A stretch of DNA of 64,000 nucleotides, taken from contig NZ_CP023278.1 of the NCBI RefSeq assembly GCF_002896875.1, positions 3,658,001 to 3,722,000 on the forward strand, written 5' to 3'. Positions 44,993-54,049 of this stretch are shown here, one piece after another; the stretch's first letter is position 1, and the number at the start of each line of letters is the position of its first letter. The notes beneath the pieces are model-generated. The model was not told the DNA's origin and ran no database searches. It saw nothing but the letters and a program-made list of their open reading frames with translations. The DNA comes from Nostoc sp. CENA543. GTDB taxonomy: Bacteria; Cyanobacteriota; Cyanobacteriia; Cyanobacteriales; Nostocaceae. Position numbers and translations under genes: made by a program.

Positions 44993-47230
44993 CTACCTTG
45001 TCTCCGATTCCCCATTCCCGATTCCCGATTCCCCATTCCCGATTCCTCTAATCAGTTTTTGAAATTCTTCATTATCAGCGATATCGTCAAAATCGATATC
45101 ATTGGCAGCGTCTTCTTGATATCTGGGATTGAGATTAATTGCTTGTTGCAGATTTTCTATCGCTAAATTGGCTTGTCTTTGTAGTGCATAACAGGCGGCT
45201 TTATTATAGAAAGCACTGGCATAATCTGGTTTAATTGCTAGTGACTTATCAAAAGAATTGATTGCTTCTTCATCTTTGCCTAATCTGACAAGAGTGTAAC
45301 CGCGTTTATCCCAAATTTTGGGAGATTCAGGTTGAGATTTTAAAGCTTCGTCAAAAGATTTGATTGCGTCTTCATATTGTTCTAACTCAATTAATGCTAA
45401 ACCACGATTTAGCCAAGCTGTAGCATCTTCTGGTTTAATTTGCGTAGCTTGATCAAAAGATTTAAAGGCTTCTTGATGTCGCTGTAAATAACCGAAAGCC
45501 ACACCGCGATCGCACCATGCTTGATGGTAATCTGGTTGAATTTTAATGGCGCGGTTGTAGGAAGCGATCGCTTGTTTATAACGTCGTAATCTAGCGAAGG
45601 TCAGCCCACATTTAAACCAGATTATAGCATCATCGGGTTTGAGTTTTACCGCTTGCTCGTAAGCTGCGATCGCCTCTTCATATTGTTTTTGTGCAAATAA
45701 GTTATCTCCCTGCACTATATAATCATCAAATGTCAATTTTGGTTGATTATTTTCCCGTGGCGGTTGAGGTTCTGGTGATGGTTCTTGTATGTTAATGACT
45801 GCGGGTTTAGCTTCCGCTAATTCTTGTAAAATTATATTCTTACGCTGTTGAGCATCTAATTGTAATTCAGATAATTGTGATACAAATTCTGTTTCTAGTT
45901 TTTCTAGTTTTTCTAAAATTAATAATTTCTGTTGTTGGGCATTAAATTGCAACTCAGAAAACTGTGAAACAAACTCTGAACCTGATTTTTCTAAATCTTC
46001 GAGAATTTGTCCTTGGCGGTTTTGAGCATCTGTTTGCAGTTCAGCCAACTTAGATGCAAACTCTGATTGTAGTTTTCTTAATTCCTGCTGAATTTGTGAT
46101 TGTGATGCTGATATCTGTGCTTTTAATAGGTTTTCTAACTCTTGAATATTTTGTAAAACTTGCTCTTTTTGGCTGTTAACTTCTGACTGAGAATTAGCTA
46201 ACTGCTGTGTAAACTCTGCTTGTATATTATTTAAATTCTCCCACAAACTATCTTTTTGTCTTTGGGTATCTGTTGTTAATCCTAATACTTGAGTTTGAAA
46301 TTCACTAACTATTGCTTGGAGATTTTCTAGTTTGATATCTTTGTGTTGCTGTACATCTGCTTGTAATGCAGCTAATTGCACACCAAATTCTGACTGTAAA
46401 TTATTTAAAATCGTAATGATATTATTTTGCTGTACCTGCGTATCGGTATATAAATTCCCTAACTGAGTATTAAACTCTAACTTGGATATTTCTAAATCGT
46501 TGAAAATTAGGTTTTGCTGGCTAGTTGTATTTTTTTGTAACTCAGTCAGATGATTGACAAACTCTGACTCATTTTTTTCTATATTTGCTATGCTTATATC
46601 TTTCTTGTCTTGGACTTCCAACTCTAATTGAGTTAATTGACTTACAGACTCAGATAACAAATGCTCAATTTTTTCTTGAAAAGTTGCGACTTCGGCGGCA
46701 ATTTTAGCTAGGTTATCAATCTTAGCTTGCAATATTTCTGATGTTACAAAAGATAAATTATCTTGCTCGGTTTTAATTTTTTGCTGTAGGTTTTCGGCTT
46801 CCCTTTCTAAAGCGCGGGTAATTCCTTTAGCTTCTTGGATGAGATTTTCTGCATCTTGCTTGACTAAAGTTAATTGTCCTTCTAGTTTTTCCACACCTTC
46901 TAAATGCGACATAGCTCTATCCACAATTTCACGGATAGCCACCCGTCGCAGTAGCCAAAATAAAGCAATTATTGCTACTGGAAATAAGCTCAAAATTACT
47001 AAACAAATATTCAGCAAGATAGTTGTCCGACTTAGTTCAGACTCTAACACCCGCTTTTGCGTTGGGACTTGGGCTAGTGTTTGATTTTGGGTGAGACTAT
47101 GCTGAGAATAGATGGATGGTGTAGATTGTCCGTTGCTGATCTCAGCAGACAACAGCAAGGGAGAAAAGACTAGGACGCTTTTCACAACTAAGGATAATAT
47201 CAATTGGTTCTGGCTCTTCATCACAACCAT
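44993..47230 (-). CDS. Membrane-anchored long coiled-coil protein with TPR domain
   Basis: 745 residues. Two hydrophobic segments lie at about 11-28 and 71-94. Residues 105-476 are coiled coil. From 223 it is built of 29-residue units starting at E223, E252, E281, E310 and E339, then a 22-residue unit (368-389), then E390, E419 and E448, of the form EFxxQLxxLQxDxQ. Residues about 510-725 are TPR repeats (YEEAIAAYEQAVKLKPDDA, for example). The last 17 residues are two GIGNGES units plus ETR, encoded by an intergenic-type heptamer repeat that has become part of the reading frame. Probably a scaffold at the membrane. No partner can be named. Confidence 0.8.
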   Translation of the reverse strand: MVVMKSQNQLILSLVVKSVLVFSPLLLSAEISNGQSTPSIYSQHSLTQNQTLAQVPTQKRVLESELSRTTILLNICLVILSLFPVAIIALFWLLRRVAIREIVDRAMSHLEGVEKLEGQLTLVKQDAENLIQEAKGITRALEREAENLQQKIKTEQDNLSFVTSEILQAKIDNLAKIAAEVATFQEKIEHLLSESVSQLTQLELEVQDKKDISIANIEKNESEFVNHLTELQKNTTSQQNLIFNDLEISKLEFNTQLGNLYTDTQVQQNNIITILNNLQSEFGVQLAALQADVQQHKDIKLENLQAIVSEFQTQVLGLTTDTQRQKDSLWENLNNIQAEFTQQLANSQSEVNSQKEQVLQNIQELENLLKAQISASQSQIQQELRKLQSEFASKLAELQTDAQNRQGQILEDLEKSGSEFVSQFSELQFNAQQQKLLILEKLEKLETEFVSQLSELQLDAQQRKNIILQELAEAKPAVINIQEPSPEPQPPRENNQPKLTFDDYIVQGDNLFAQKQYEEAIAAYEQAVKLKPDDAIIWFKCGLTFARLRRYKQAIASYNRAIKIQPDYHQAWCDRGVAFGYLQRHQEAFKSFDQATQIKPEDATAWLNRGLALIELEQYEDAIKSFDEALKSQPESPKIWDKRGYTLVRLGKDEEAINSFDKSLAIKPDYASAFYNKAACYALQRQANLAIENLQQAINLNPRYQEDAANDIDFDDIADNEEFQKLIRGIGNGESGIGNGESETR
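45002..45051. repeat. STRR forming the 3' end of the coiled-coil/TPR gene
   Basis: Units GATTCCC/CATTCCC recur seven times across the end of the gene. Their 7-bp period does not divide by three, so 21 bp encode each GIGNGES. Confidence 0.8.
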
Positions 47231-47420
47231 CCTGATGTGTTGTCAGTATTTTGCGGTGTGCTTATCTCCTAATCTATAACAGAAATGAGTTATTCACGTT
47301 GGTGGGGTGATGTTCTATAGTCGGGTGGACTGCTAGGATTGATAGCGATCGCAGTTTGAGTTTAGGAATATGCAACTTATGGTTGTAACCGCTTAACATT
47401 GTCTTTCTGTTTCCTGTTCC

Positions 47421-48170
47421 CTATTTCCCTTCTCCAGTTAATATTGAGGCCAAAAGCTCAGGACAAGATAAATGTGGGCAATGTCCAGAATCTAGCTCAA
47501 TAGCATCAACCCCTAAACGCTGGCGTGCAGCGTAGCGTGACCATACCGGAGATATTATTCTATCTTTGGTACAGACAATATATTTACGCTCAACTGAAGG
47601 CAATGCTTTGAGAGGATTCGTTTCATAAATATAAGCCATAGATTGTTGCGAACGACTTTTAGAGATTGCCCACTGTGCTACATCCGGTTGACAATCATGC
47701 AAGAACAAATCCATTAATACGGCTTCGTCAGTAAAATCTCTTCCTAGCGAAGCTGGCTCATACATATTCGGTTCAGAATGAAATTTTTCCAGTTGACTAG
47801 GGTCTTTTGGCTGGTAATTTAAGGATTTGAGCGTCTCAGCATCAAAATTATGAGCAAATTGGTCGAGTGTACTAACGCCAGGAGACGGAATCAGCGTAGC
47901 CACAAACACTAGTTGACGCACTTGCACCGCTTCTGCAACCAAAGGAACTATAGTCCCAGCCATTGAGTGACCAACTAGGACAATATCATCATCAGTTTTT
48001 GGCAGTGCTTGAATTACTGTATCTGCAAATTGCGACAAAGTAGCAGAGGCATTTTCAATTGGTAAATCCATTGCTACTGTTTTGTGACCCTGTGCTTCTA
48101 AGTGGGGAATGAGTAAATCCCAACACCAACTACCTTGGAATGCACCGTGAACTAAACAAAAAAGACTCAT
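47421..48170 (-). CDS. Alpha/beta-hydrolase, salicylate-esterase/hydroxynitrile-lyase-like
   Basis: 249 residues. It starts with the group's FCLVHGAFQGSWCWDLLIPHLEAQGH, the nucleophile Ser is in LVGHSMAGTIVP near 78, and a late His in LDSGHCPHLSCPELL completes the triad. The acid is probably Asp in CTKDRIISP. The pattern fits the plant-methylesterase-like branch (Abhydrolase_6). The substrate is unknown. There is no signal peptide. The gene is alone on its strand between repeats. Confidence 0.83.
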   Translation of the reverse strand: MSLFCLVHGAFQGSWCWDLLIPHLEAQGHKTVAMDLPIENASATLSQFADTVIQALPKTDDDIVLVGHSMAGTIVPLVAEAVQVRQLVFVATLIPSPGVSTLDQFAHNFDAETLKSLNYQPKDPSQLEKFHSEPNMYEPASLGRDFTDEAVLMDLFLHDCQPDVAQWAISKSRSQQSMAYIYETNPLKALPSVERKYIVCTKDRIISPVWSRYAARQRLGVDAIELDSGHCPHLSCPELLASILTGEGK

Positions 48171-48370
48171 AACAAGGGAATAGGGAATAGGGAATGGGGT
48201 AAAATAAACCGCTTATTTTCAGGTAAGTTTAAAAATATAATCTATCAAAAATGATTTAAGTCAATCAGTCCTCATCAATTTTCCTCCTCACAAACCCCAG
48301 AAAAGGCAAAAGCATCTTCTTCTGTCTTTTTACTTTTACCTTTTGCCTTTACTAGTCCCCCATCCTTGCC

Positions 48371-50473
48371 ATGAACATTCTCGGAATGGTAACGTCTACA
48401 AGTTGGCTGACTAGTAGAAATAGTAATAGTTCTCAAACCATGAAGCGTAGACAAAAAGTAGCCTCAATGATGAGTCTGACCTTAATCTCTGGCTACCTCT
48501 TACCACATTCCGCTATCATCGCCGCCCCACCCAGAAGCCCAGATAAGACTATTGATTGTGAGATTTTAGTTGCTGGTGGTGGACTTTCTGGCGTAGCTAC
48601 AGCTTATGAGGGTTTGTTAGCCGGAAAAAGGGTTTGCTTAACGGAAATTACTGACTGGTTGGGAGGACAAATTTCTTCACAGGGAACATCTGCATTAGAT
48701 GAACGACCTACTCAACGCAGTCGTCAGTTCTATTCTCGTGGTTATTTAGAATTACGCAATCGCATTCAAAAAAAATACGGTAAACTCAACCCTGGAGACT
48801 GTTGGGTGAGTGATTCCTGTTTTCTACCGCGTGATGCACATACCATTCTGGTGCAGATGCTCAAGGATGCGGAAAAACGGGGTAAAGGGAAGTTAGAATG
48901 GTTTCCCAATACGGTAATTAAAGAACTGACTATCTCTAAGAATGATACTAGTACAGATGGACAGTTAATTACTGGGGCGATCGCTATTCAACATCAGCCA
49001 GCTCAAGGCGCGCCACCCCTCAACACTTTGCCCCTATCACAAACTATAGAAGACGCGTATCGCTATAACAATTCGTCTCGCTTTACTAAAACTATTATTC
49101 GCTTCGTTCCTAGACAAAGTAAAAGCAAGATTCCCTGGTATGTGGTAGACGCTAGCGAAACCGGAGAAATTATTGCTTTAGCGGATGTCCCCTACCGCTT
49201 AGGTATAGATGGGCGTTCCTTCCTAGAACCTTCATCTTCCAGCACTAGTAATGATCCCTACTGCACCCAAGGCTTCACCTACACCTTTGCAATGGAGGCG
49301 ACAAAAGAACCTCAACCGCAAAAAATGCCGCCTTTTTATCTGCAATACTCTCCCTACTTTAGCTATGAGTTGGAACGGTTGGCCAATTTTGACCTAGTAT
49401 TTACCTATCGTCGCATCTGGAGTCCCAACCAAGGACAACCAACCAGTTTTAGAGGCGTTAATTTTACTGCTCCCACCCCAGGAGATATATCCATGCAAAA
49501 CTGGACTTGGGGTAATGACTACCGCCCTGGAACGGCTAAAGATAATTTAGTCTACACTCGTCAACAGTTACAAGCCACAGGACAGTTAAAACCCGGCGGT
49601 TGGATGGGTGGACTCAGAACAGAAACTTTCCGCAAAGCCGAAGAACACGCTTTATCGTACTATTATTGGCTAGTCGCCGGCACAACCGATTCCCAATTAG
49701 GAAAGGGTGTGAAAAAGCAACAAACCAATAACCGCTTTTTATCTGGTTTAGATTCCCCGATGGGGACAGTACATGGCTTATCGAAATATCCCTATATGCG
49801 GGAAGGAAGGCGCATTATCGGCCGCCCCAGTTGGGGACAACCAGGAGGTTTTACAATTTGGGAGATTGATATTTCTCGCCGTAACTACAACGATGAATAT
49901 TACCGCAAAACCCTGCCAGCGAGTATGTATCGCCAACTCAAAGCTGCTTTGGCTGGTTTGGAAGCAACATCAGTAATTTCTGGTCAAATTAAGCCAGATC
50001 AAGTGATGCGGCGGACTCGTTCTACTATTTTCCCCGATGCGGTGGGTATTGGTCACTACGCCATTGACTTTCATCCTTGTATGACAAAAAGTCCCCCAGA
50101 AGCCGCAGGTAACACAGAACGTGCTGGAGAAAGACGCGGCGGCGGACAGGCTTATCCCTTCCAAATTGCGCTGAGAGCGATGATTCCTCAAAAAGTGGAC
50201 AATTTAATTGTTGGTGGTAAAAGTATTGCTACTAGTCACATTGCGGCGGCGGCTTATCGGGTTCACTCCTTTGAATGGTCTGCTGGTGCGGCGGCGGGAA
50301 CTGTTACCGCTTTCGCCCTCAAAAATAACGTCGCACCTTACGAATTAGTAGATGATTTACCAAAGCCAGAACCCCAACTGCAAGCCTTGAAACGTCTATT
50401 AGAGAAGAATGGCAATCCTACGGCTTTTCCTGATACCTCTATTTTTAATCAAAATTGGGAAGATTGGCGGTAG
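48371..50473 (+). CDS. Exported FAD-dependent oxidoreductase
   Basis: 700 residues. The N-terminal region has a basic stretch MKRRQKVASM (residues 24-33) and a hydrophobic stretch ending PHSAIIAAPP, so a signal peptide starting at the internal ATG of MKRR is possible. The dinucleotide fold follows: ILVAGGGLSGVATAYEGLLAG, then EITDWLGGQISSQG, as in FAD_oxidored (PF12831) proteins. A C-terminal FAD contact appears as LIVGGKSIATSHIAAAAYR. Proteins of this type are found in cyanobacteria and planctomycetes with unknown substrates. No partner gene is adjacent. A terminator hairpin follows at about 110 bp. Confidence 0.82.
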   Translation: MNILGMVTSTSWLTSRNSNSSQTMKRRQKVASMMSLTLISGYLLPHSAIIAAPPRSPDKTIDCEILVAGGGLSGVATAYEGLLAGKRVCLTEITDWLGGQISSQGTSALDERPTQRSRQFYSRGYLELRNRIQKKYGKLNPGDCWVSDSCFLPRDAHTILVQMLKDAEKRGKGKLEWFPNTVIKELTISKNDTSTDGQLITGAIAIQHQPAQGAPPLNTLPLSQTIEDAYRYNNSSRFTKTIIRFVPRQSKSKIPWYVVDASETGEIIALADVPYRLGIDGRSFLEPSSSSTSNDPYCTQGFTYTFAMEATKEPQPQKMPPFYLQYSPYFSYELERLANFDLVFTYRRIWSPNQGQPTSFRGVNFTAPTPGDISMQNWTWGNDYRPGTAKDNLVYTRQQLQATGQLKPGGWMGGLRTETFRKAEEHALSYYYWLVAGTTDSQLGKGVKKQQTNNRFLSGLDSPMGTVHGLSKYPYMREGRRIIGRPSWGQPGGFTIWEIDISRRNYNDEYYRKTLPASMYRQLKAALAGLEATSVISGQIKPDQVMRRTRSTIFPDAVGIGHYAIDFHPCMTKSPPEAAGNTERAGERRGGGQAYPFQIALRAMIPQKVDNLIVGGKSIATSHIAAAAYRVHSFEWSAGAAAGTVTAFALKNNVAPYELVDDLPKPEPQLQALKRLLEKNGNPTAFPDTSIFNQNWEDWR

Positions 50474-50476
50474 CTG

Positions 50477-50559
50477 TAACAATTTTGGATTTTGGATTTT
50501 GGATTTTGGATTAAAAGTCTAGATTTTTTGGCTGTTCCAGAATCTTGAAACAATATTAC
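50477..50559. repeat. Dispersed repeat, TTTGGAT family, copy 1
   Basis: A 40-bp segment with four TTTTGGA units, followed by AAAA and CCAGAATCTTGAAACAAT, matches 60586-60650. This copy has about 18 extra bp in the middle. Confidence 0.75.
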
Positions 50560-50586
50560 AGGCACGAACAAGAAATATTCCGCAAA

Positions 50587-50619
50587 AAATCACCGAATTA
50601 TCGAAAAATTCGGTGATTT
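50587..50619. terminator. Bidirectional terminator hairpin
   Basis: AAATCACCGAATT (50587-50599) and AATTCGGTGATTT (50607-50619) form a perfect 13-bp stem with a 7-nt loop, preceded by an A run and ending in T-rich sequence. It lies between the converging FAD oxidoreductase and a small secreted protein gene. Confidence 0.8.
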
Positions 50620-50632
50620 CTATTTCACTGGT

Positions 50633-50929
50633 TCAAGAACATTCCGGTAAATCTCTTTTAGCGTAATTGCAATCAAAATAAATTAATGCGTCTCTGCTTG
50701 AGGAAAATTCACTAGTAGTTGTGTATGGTCTACTACCTGATGACGCATCTTGTAACCAAATTTTTAAATAATAAGTATTATTATCACTCTGCCATAGTTC
50801 ATAACGATATTTACCTCCCATACCTTCACTACTTAAATAGTCGGCTAAGGCTGTATTGCTTGTAGATACAAAGCTAAATGCTGTTAAAACAGCAATGACT
50901 GCTAATCTGAATAACTGATTCAATTTCAT
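50633..50929 (-). CDS. Small secreted protein
   Basis: 98 residues from ATG at 50929. A frame five residues longer exists but precedes the signal sequence. The signal peptide is clear (LFRLAVIAVLTAFSF, cut after TALA near 29-30). The mature part of about 69 residues has two cysteines near the C-terminus (FDCNYAKRDLPECS), which could form a disulfide. No family is recognised. It is probably periplasmic. Alone, it is bounded by a terminator on one side and a TetR gene on the other. Confidence 0.65.
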   Translation of the reverse strand: MKLNQLFRLAVIAVLTAFSFVSTSNTALADYLSSEGMGGKYRYELWQSDNNTYYLKIWLQDASSGSRPYTTTSEFSSSRDALIYFDCNYAKRDLPECS

Positions 50930-51006
50930 AGGAAAGCACACCATTAATAGACAATAAATTATCTATTTTTAGCTTATTTTGTTAGTATATATTTTTACAT
51001 CAGTAT

Positions 51007-51558
51007 TTATTGCAAATTGTGACAAATGCTCCTGGGTAGTTGTTGGATCACACGCTGAAAAGGTGATGGGTTATGCAATCCTTGAGAGAGAATTAATGAC
51101 CCTTGAATGGCGATCGCTACATCTTCCCCCCGATGTTTAGCCTGTTCTTCGTCCATCCCGTCTGCTATTAATACGCTAGCGATCTCATCTATCCAAGCAC
51201 GAAATAAACTTTCTACTTTGGCGTGAAATACATCACGGGCTGAACCCAGCAGCAAAATCGCAAATAAACAAGGTTGTTCCCCCTGTTCATAGAGTTCACT
51301 GAGGCGATCGCACATCCGCCGCAATCTTGTTTCCGCATCGCCATCAGAACGTAACGCTGGCAAAATATTTTCCCCTAACCATTGTTCCAAATAATCCAGC
51401 ACCGTCTCGACCATCTCATCCTTACCACCAGGAAAGTGATGATACAGGCTAGCCTTACCTAACCCAGTCGCTTCTGAAATTTTGGACAACGTTGCACCGT
51501 CGTAGCCATACTGCCGAAACAGTTGCAAGAGATACGGAATATAAGTCTGTTTGGGCAT
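51007..51558 (-). CDS. TetR-family transcriptional regulator
   Basis: 183 residues. The N-terminal helix-turn-helix reads FRQYGYDGATLSKISEATGLGKASLYHHFPGGKDEM, matching TetR_N (long stretch at residues 14-49; key residues G18, T23, K38, Y42 by position). The C-terminal ligand domain is YxaF/LmrA-like (PCLFAILLLG, IQGSLILSQGL). The gene is divergent from a PPOX-fold gene with 95 bp between them. That gap carries palindromes that suit the regulator and one overlaps a promoter, so it probably represses both directions. The inducer is unknown. Confidence 0.88.
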   Translation of the reverse strand: MPKQTYIPYLLQLFRQYGYDGATLSKISEATGLGKASLYHHFPGGKDEMVETVLDYLEQWLGENILPALRSDGDAETRLRRMCDRLSELYEQGEQPCLFAILLLGSARDVFHAKVESLFRAWIDEIASVLIADGMDEEQAKHRGEDVAIAIQGSLILSQGLHNPSPFQRVIQQLPRSICHNLQ

Positions 51559-51592
51559 TTGTTGACAATTGAAAGATTATTGCTTGTATCTG

Positions 51593-51645
51593 TTGACATT
51601 GTACCGAACGTTCGGTAAAGTACCAATATACCGCAACGAACGGTA
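51593..51645 (+). promoter_or_regulatory. Promoter with two TetR-type operators
   Basis: TTGACA (51593-51598) and TAAAGT (51616-51621) are 17 bp apart and face the PPOX gene. The perfect 16-bp palindrome TACCGAACGTTCGGTA (51602-51617) fills the spacer. A second site TACCGCAACGAACGGTA (51629-51645) keeps the TACCG/CGGTA ends. Binding would block this promoter. Confidence 0.75.
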
Positions 51646-51653
51646 AAAAATCT

Positions 51654-52262
51654 ATGCCACGCAAATTTGGAGAAATTGCCTTTACTCCTGAAGTTCAGGC
51701 TGCACAATCAGAACGAGGTTCACGGCAAACCTATGAACGCTATATTGCTAATGGCCCTGCCGGCGACACTATTACGCCACAAATTGCTGAATTTATCGCT
51801 CGTTTAGATGGATTTTATTTGGGAACAGTCAGTTCTAATGGCTATCCTTATATCCAGTTTCGCGGCGGTACACCAGGTTTTCTCAAGGTACTGGATGAAA
51901 AAACTCTGGGATTTGCTGACTTTTCGGGAAATGTGCAGTACATTACCGTCGGTAATCTTTCGGGAGAAGCCAAAGCATTCATGTTTTTGATGGATTATCG
52001 TCACCGCCAACGAATCAAAGTGTGGGGAAAAGCTGAATATATCGAAGGAGATTCAGCTTTAATTGAGCAGGTTCGTGTCCCCAATTACAAAGCAGAAATT
52101 GAACGCGTGATTCTCTTTCACGTTGAAGCAGTAAGTGAGAACTGTCCACAGCATATTCCTATCCGCTACGGCGTTGCGGAAGTAGAAGCCATGATCGCGC
52201 CTCTTGAGGCTCGGATTCAAGATTTGGAACAGCAATTAGGTAAAGCATTGAGCAATGGCTGA
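51654..52262 (+). CDS. Pyridoxamine 5'-phosphate oxidase-like flavoprotein
   Basis: 202 residues of the split-barrel PPOX fold (FYLGTVSSNGYPYIQFRGG near 59, then DFSGNVQYITVGNL and KVWGKAEYI). The N-terminal FTPEVQAAQSERGSRQTYER and the C-terminal coiled stretch (IAPLEARIQDLEQQLG) are usual in this group. It binds FMN or F420-like cofactors in relatives and may reduce or detoxify quinones. The substrate is unknown. It is first in a plus-strand unit with an NTF2-like gene 51 bp downstream and lies under TetR control as judged from the operators. Confidence 0.85.
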   Translation: MPRKFGEIAFTPEVQAAQSERGSRQTYERYIANGPAGDTITPQIAEFIARLDGFYLGTVSSNGYPYIQFRGGTPGFLKVLDEKTLGFADFSGNVQYITVGNLSGEAKAFMFLMDYRHRQRIKVWGKAEYIEGDSALIEQVRVPNYKAEIERVILFHVEAVSENCPQHIPIRYGVAEVEAMIAPLEARIQDLEQQLGKALSNG

Positions 52263-52313
52263 GAGCATTCTGCCCAGGATAGCTGATCACACTGATTGTA
52301 GGAAATACCAATC

Positions 52314-52733
52314 ATGTCTAATATTCTCAGACCTCCTTTACCTCCCTTTACCAAAGAAACGGCTGTGGCTAAAGTCCAGGCGGCGGAAGACGCTTGGAAC
52401 ACACGCAACCCTGAACAAGTCGCCTTAGCATACACAGAAGATTCGGTTTGGCGAAATCGATCAGAATTCTTCTCCGGAAGAGATAAAATCCGAGAGTTCC
52501 TCACGCGCAAATGGAATACTGAATTAGACTACCGACTCAAAAAGGAACTTTGGAGTTTCACCGACAACCGGATTTCCGTCAAATTTGAGTACGAATATCA
52601 TACCGATTCTGGTCAATGGTATCGTGCCTATGGTAATGAACAGTGGGAGTTTGCAGAAAACGGACTGATGCGACGACGGGAAGCTAGTATTAACGATGTT
52701 CCTATCCCAGAATCAGAACGTAAGTTTCATTAG
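52314..52733 (+). CDS. NTF2-like protein (DUF1348 type)
   Basis: 139 residues. The pattern [30 protein letters not shown] and [16 protein letters not shown], ending [11 protein letters not shown], fits the DUF1348 branch of the SnoaL/NTF2-like superfamily. Such cone-shaped proteins bind small hydrophobic molecules or act as small enzymes. The gene is 51 bp after the PPOX gene and presumably in the same TetR-controlled transcript. Activity is unknown. Confidence 0.85.
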   Translation: MSNILRPPLPPFTKETAVAKVQAAEDAWNTRNPEQVALAYTEDSVWRNRSEFFSGRDKIREFLTRKWNTELDYRLKKELWSFTDNRISVKFEYEYHTDSGQWYRAYGNEQWEFAENGLMRRREASINDVPIPESERKFH

Positions 52734-52874
52734 AGGATGCCTCAGCTAATCCTTGTTAATCCTCTTGTGACCGGAATTACAATTCTTTGGGCTGTTGACT
52801 CTTGAGAGTGGACTATAGATTAAACTAATTAGTTGTAATGTAGTTTTGTAGAATTCTGTTGGTTAACTGCTCTT

Positions 52875-53201
52875 ATGGTTACAACACGTTCAGCAGTTGT
52901 TTTTGCTATGGGTACAGCACCAACTGTCACTCCCGAAAAGACTAGTCAGACTGTCCGTAAGACTTACCCTAATTATAAGGTAATTGTCTTAAATGATGAC
53001 TTTAATACTTTCCAACACGTAGCTGAGTGTTTGATCAAGTATATTCCAGGCATGACCAGCGATTTGGCTTGGGATTTAACTAATCAAGTGCATTATGAGG
53101 GACAAGCTATCGTCTGGGTAGGCCCTCAAGAACCAGCAGAATTGTATCATCAACAGCTGCGTCGGGCTGGGTTAACAATGGCCCCATTAGAGGCAGCTTA
53201 A
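52875..53201 (+). CDS. clpS: ATP-dependent Clp protease adaptor
   Basis: 108 residues. The ClpS core is clear: YKVIVLNDDFNTFQHVAECL near 36, an N-degron-binding NDDFNTF loop, then WDLTNQVHYEGQAIVWVG (His in the HYEG contact to ClpA/C) and AELYHQQLRRAGL. It delivers N-degron substrates to ClpC/ClpP. Cyanobacteria carry more than one ClpS, and this one resembles a standard copy. The next gene begins 5 bp downstream, so the two form an operon. Confidence 0.92.
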   Translation: MVTTRSAVVFAMGTAPTVTPEKTSQTVRKTYPNYKVIVLNDDFNTFQHVAECLIKYIPGMTSDLAWDLTNQVHYEGQAIVWVGPQEPAELYHQQLRRAGLTMAPLEAA

Positions 53202-53206
53202 AGATC

Positions 53207-53530
53207 ATGGCTAAATCCAGTGCAGACACATCAAAAGTTAATACTCGTAAAGATGCCAGATTAGTTTGGAATCATTCTACACATCTTCCTGGTTTGATAC
53301 CGATTTTAGAAAGGCTATGTCAAGAAGATGGGATTCAAACCATTACACCAGGGGTAATTGGTAGAGTCAAAGGTCATGCACCTAAAATGCAATTGCGCGT
53401 GTCTGTACCTATTCGGGGTGGTTACAAAATTATTGCTAGACATGGTAAGACAGTGCAGGAGGTGTTTATCCTGACGACTCTGGCGCAGGATAAACTCGAA
53501 GAAATAATTGCGATCGCCATGAAACAATAA
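53207..53530 (+). CDS. DUF2103 family protein
   Basis: 107 residues, starting 5 bp after clpS. RLVWNHSTHLPGLIPILERL near 19, ITPGVIGRVKGHAPKM near 46, and YKIIARHGKTVQEVFI near 75 fit DUF2103, a small metal-binding-like family (His in NHSTH and RHGK). It is cotranscribed with clpS, suggesting a link to proteolysis, but its function is not established. Confidence 0.8.
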   Translation: MAKSSADTSKVNTRKDARLVWNHSTHLPGLIPILERLCQEDGIQTITPGVIGRVKGHAPKMQLRVSVPIRGGYKIIARHGKTVQEVFILTTLAQDKLEEIIAIAMKQ

Positions 53531-53544
53531 AGATTGACCTCTCG

Positions 53545-53952
53545 CTATTCTTCAACTCGATGTACTGCAAATTTATGTAGCGGTAAACTCAAAATACACG
53601 AAAAAGTTAAAAAATATGACAATGCTGTTGTGATTTTCAAAGTCATGATTAAAGGCTCATAATTGTGAAAAACCATTTTTTCTAGGCCAAACGCCACACA
53701 ATAAACAAGCCAATATGTAAAACTCATTCTAAATAGAATTATCTCTGTTTCTTGCTGGTCATCATGTTTGGTATCTGGGCAGTTCCAGAGTAAACCCAAG
53801 CCAAGGATACAAGCCACAAAAGATACAGCAACTACGAATTCGTGACACAATAAATTGCTTGCGTGCATTGATGTTTTTTCCCATCTTCGGTCATTGGAAT
53901 TCAGTCTAAAGGAATATTCCGGGCGATGGTCAAAAACAGTTACAAACTGCAA
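53545..53952 (-). CDS. Hypothetical membrane protein
   Basis: 135 residues with about three hydrophobic segments (FVVAVSFVACILGLGLLW, FRMSFTYWLVYCVAFGL, MTLKITTALSYFLTFSCIL). The N-terminus is polar. The ATG of MHASNLLCHEF at residue 29 may be the true start. No family is recognised. It converges on the DUF2103 gene with 14 bp between stops. Possibly species-specific. Confidence 0.5.
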   Translation of the reverse strand: MQFVTVFDHRPEYSFRLNSNDRRWEKTSMHASNLLCHEFVVAVSFVACILGLGLLWNCPDTKHDDQQETEIILFRMSFTYWLVYCVAFGLEKMVFHNYEPLIMTLKITTALSYFLTFSCILSLPLHKFAVHRVEE

Positions 53953-54049
53953 TAAATCCCTGCAAACTGTGTTAACAAATGCAACAAGAAATATATTAGT
54001 TTTAAGTGATTAGTCATGAGGGAACGGGAAATAGGGAATAGAATCTTGT

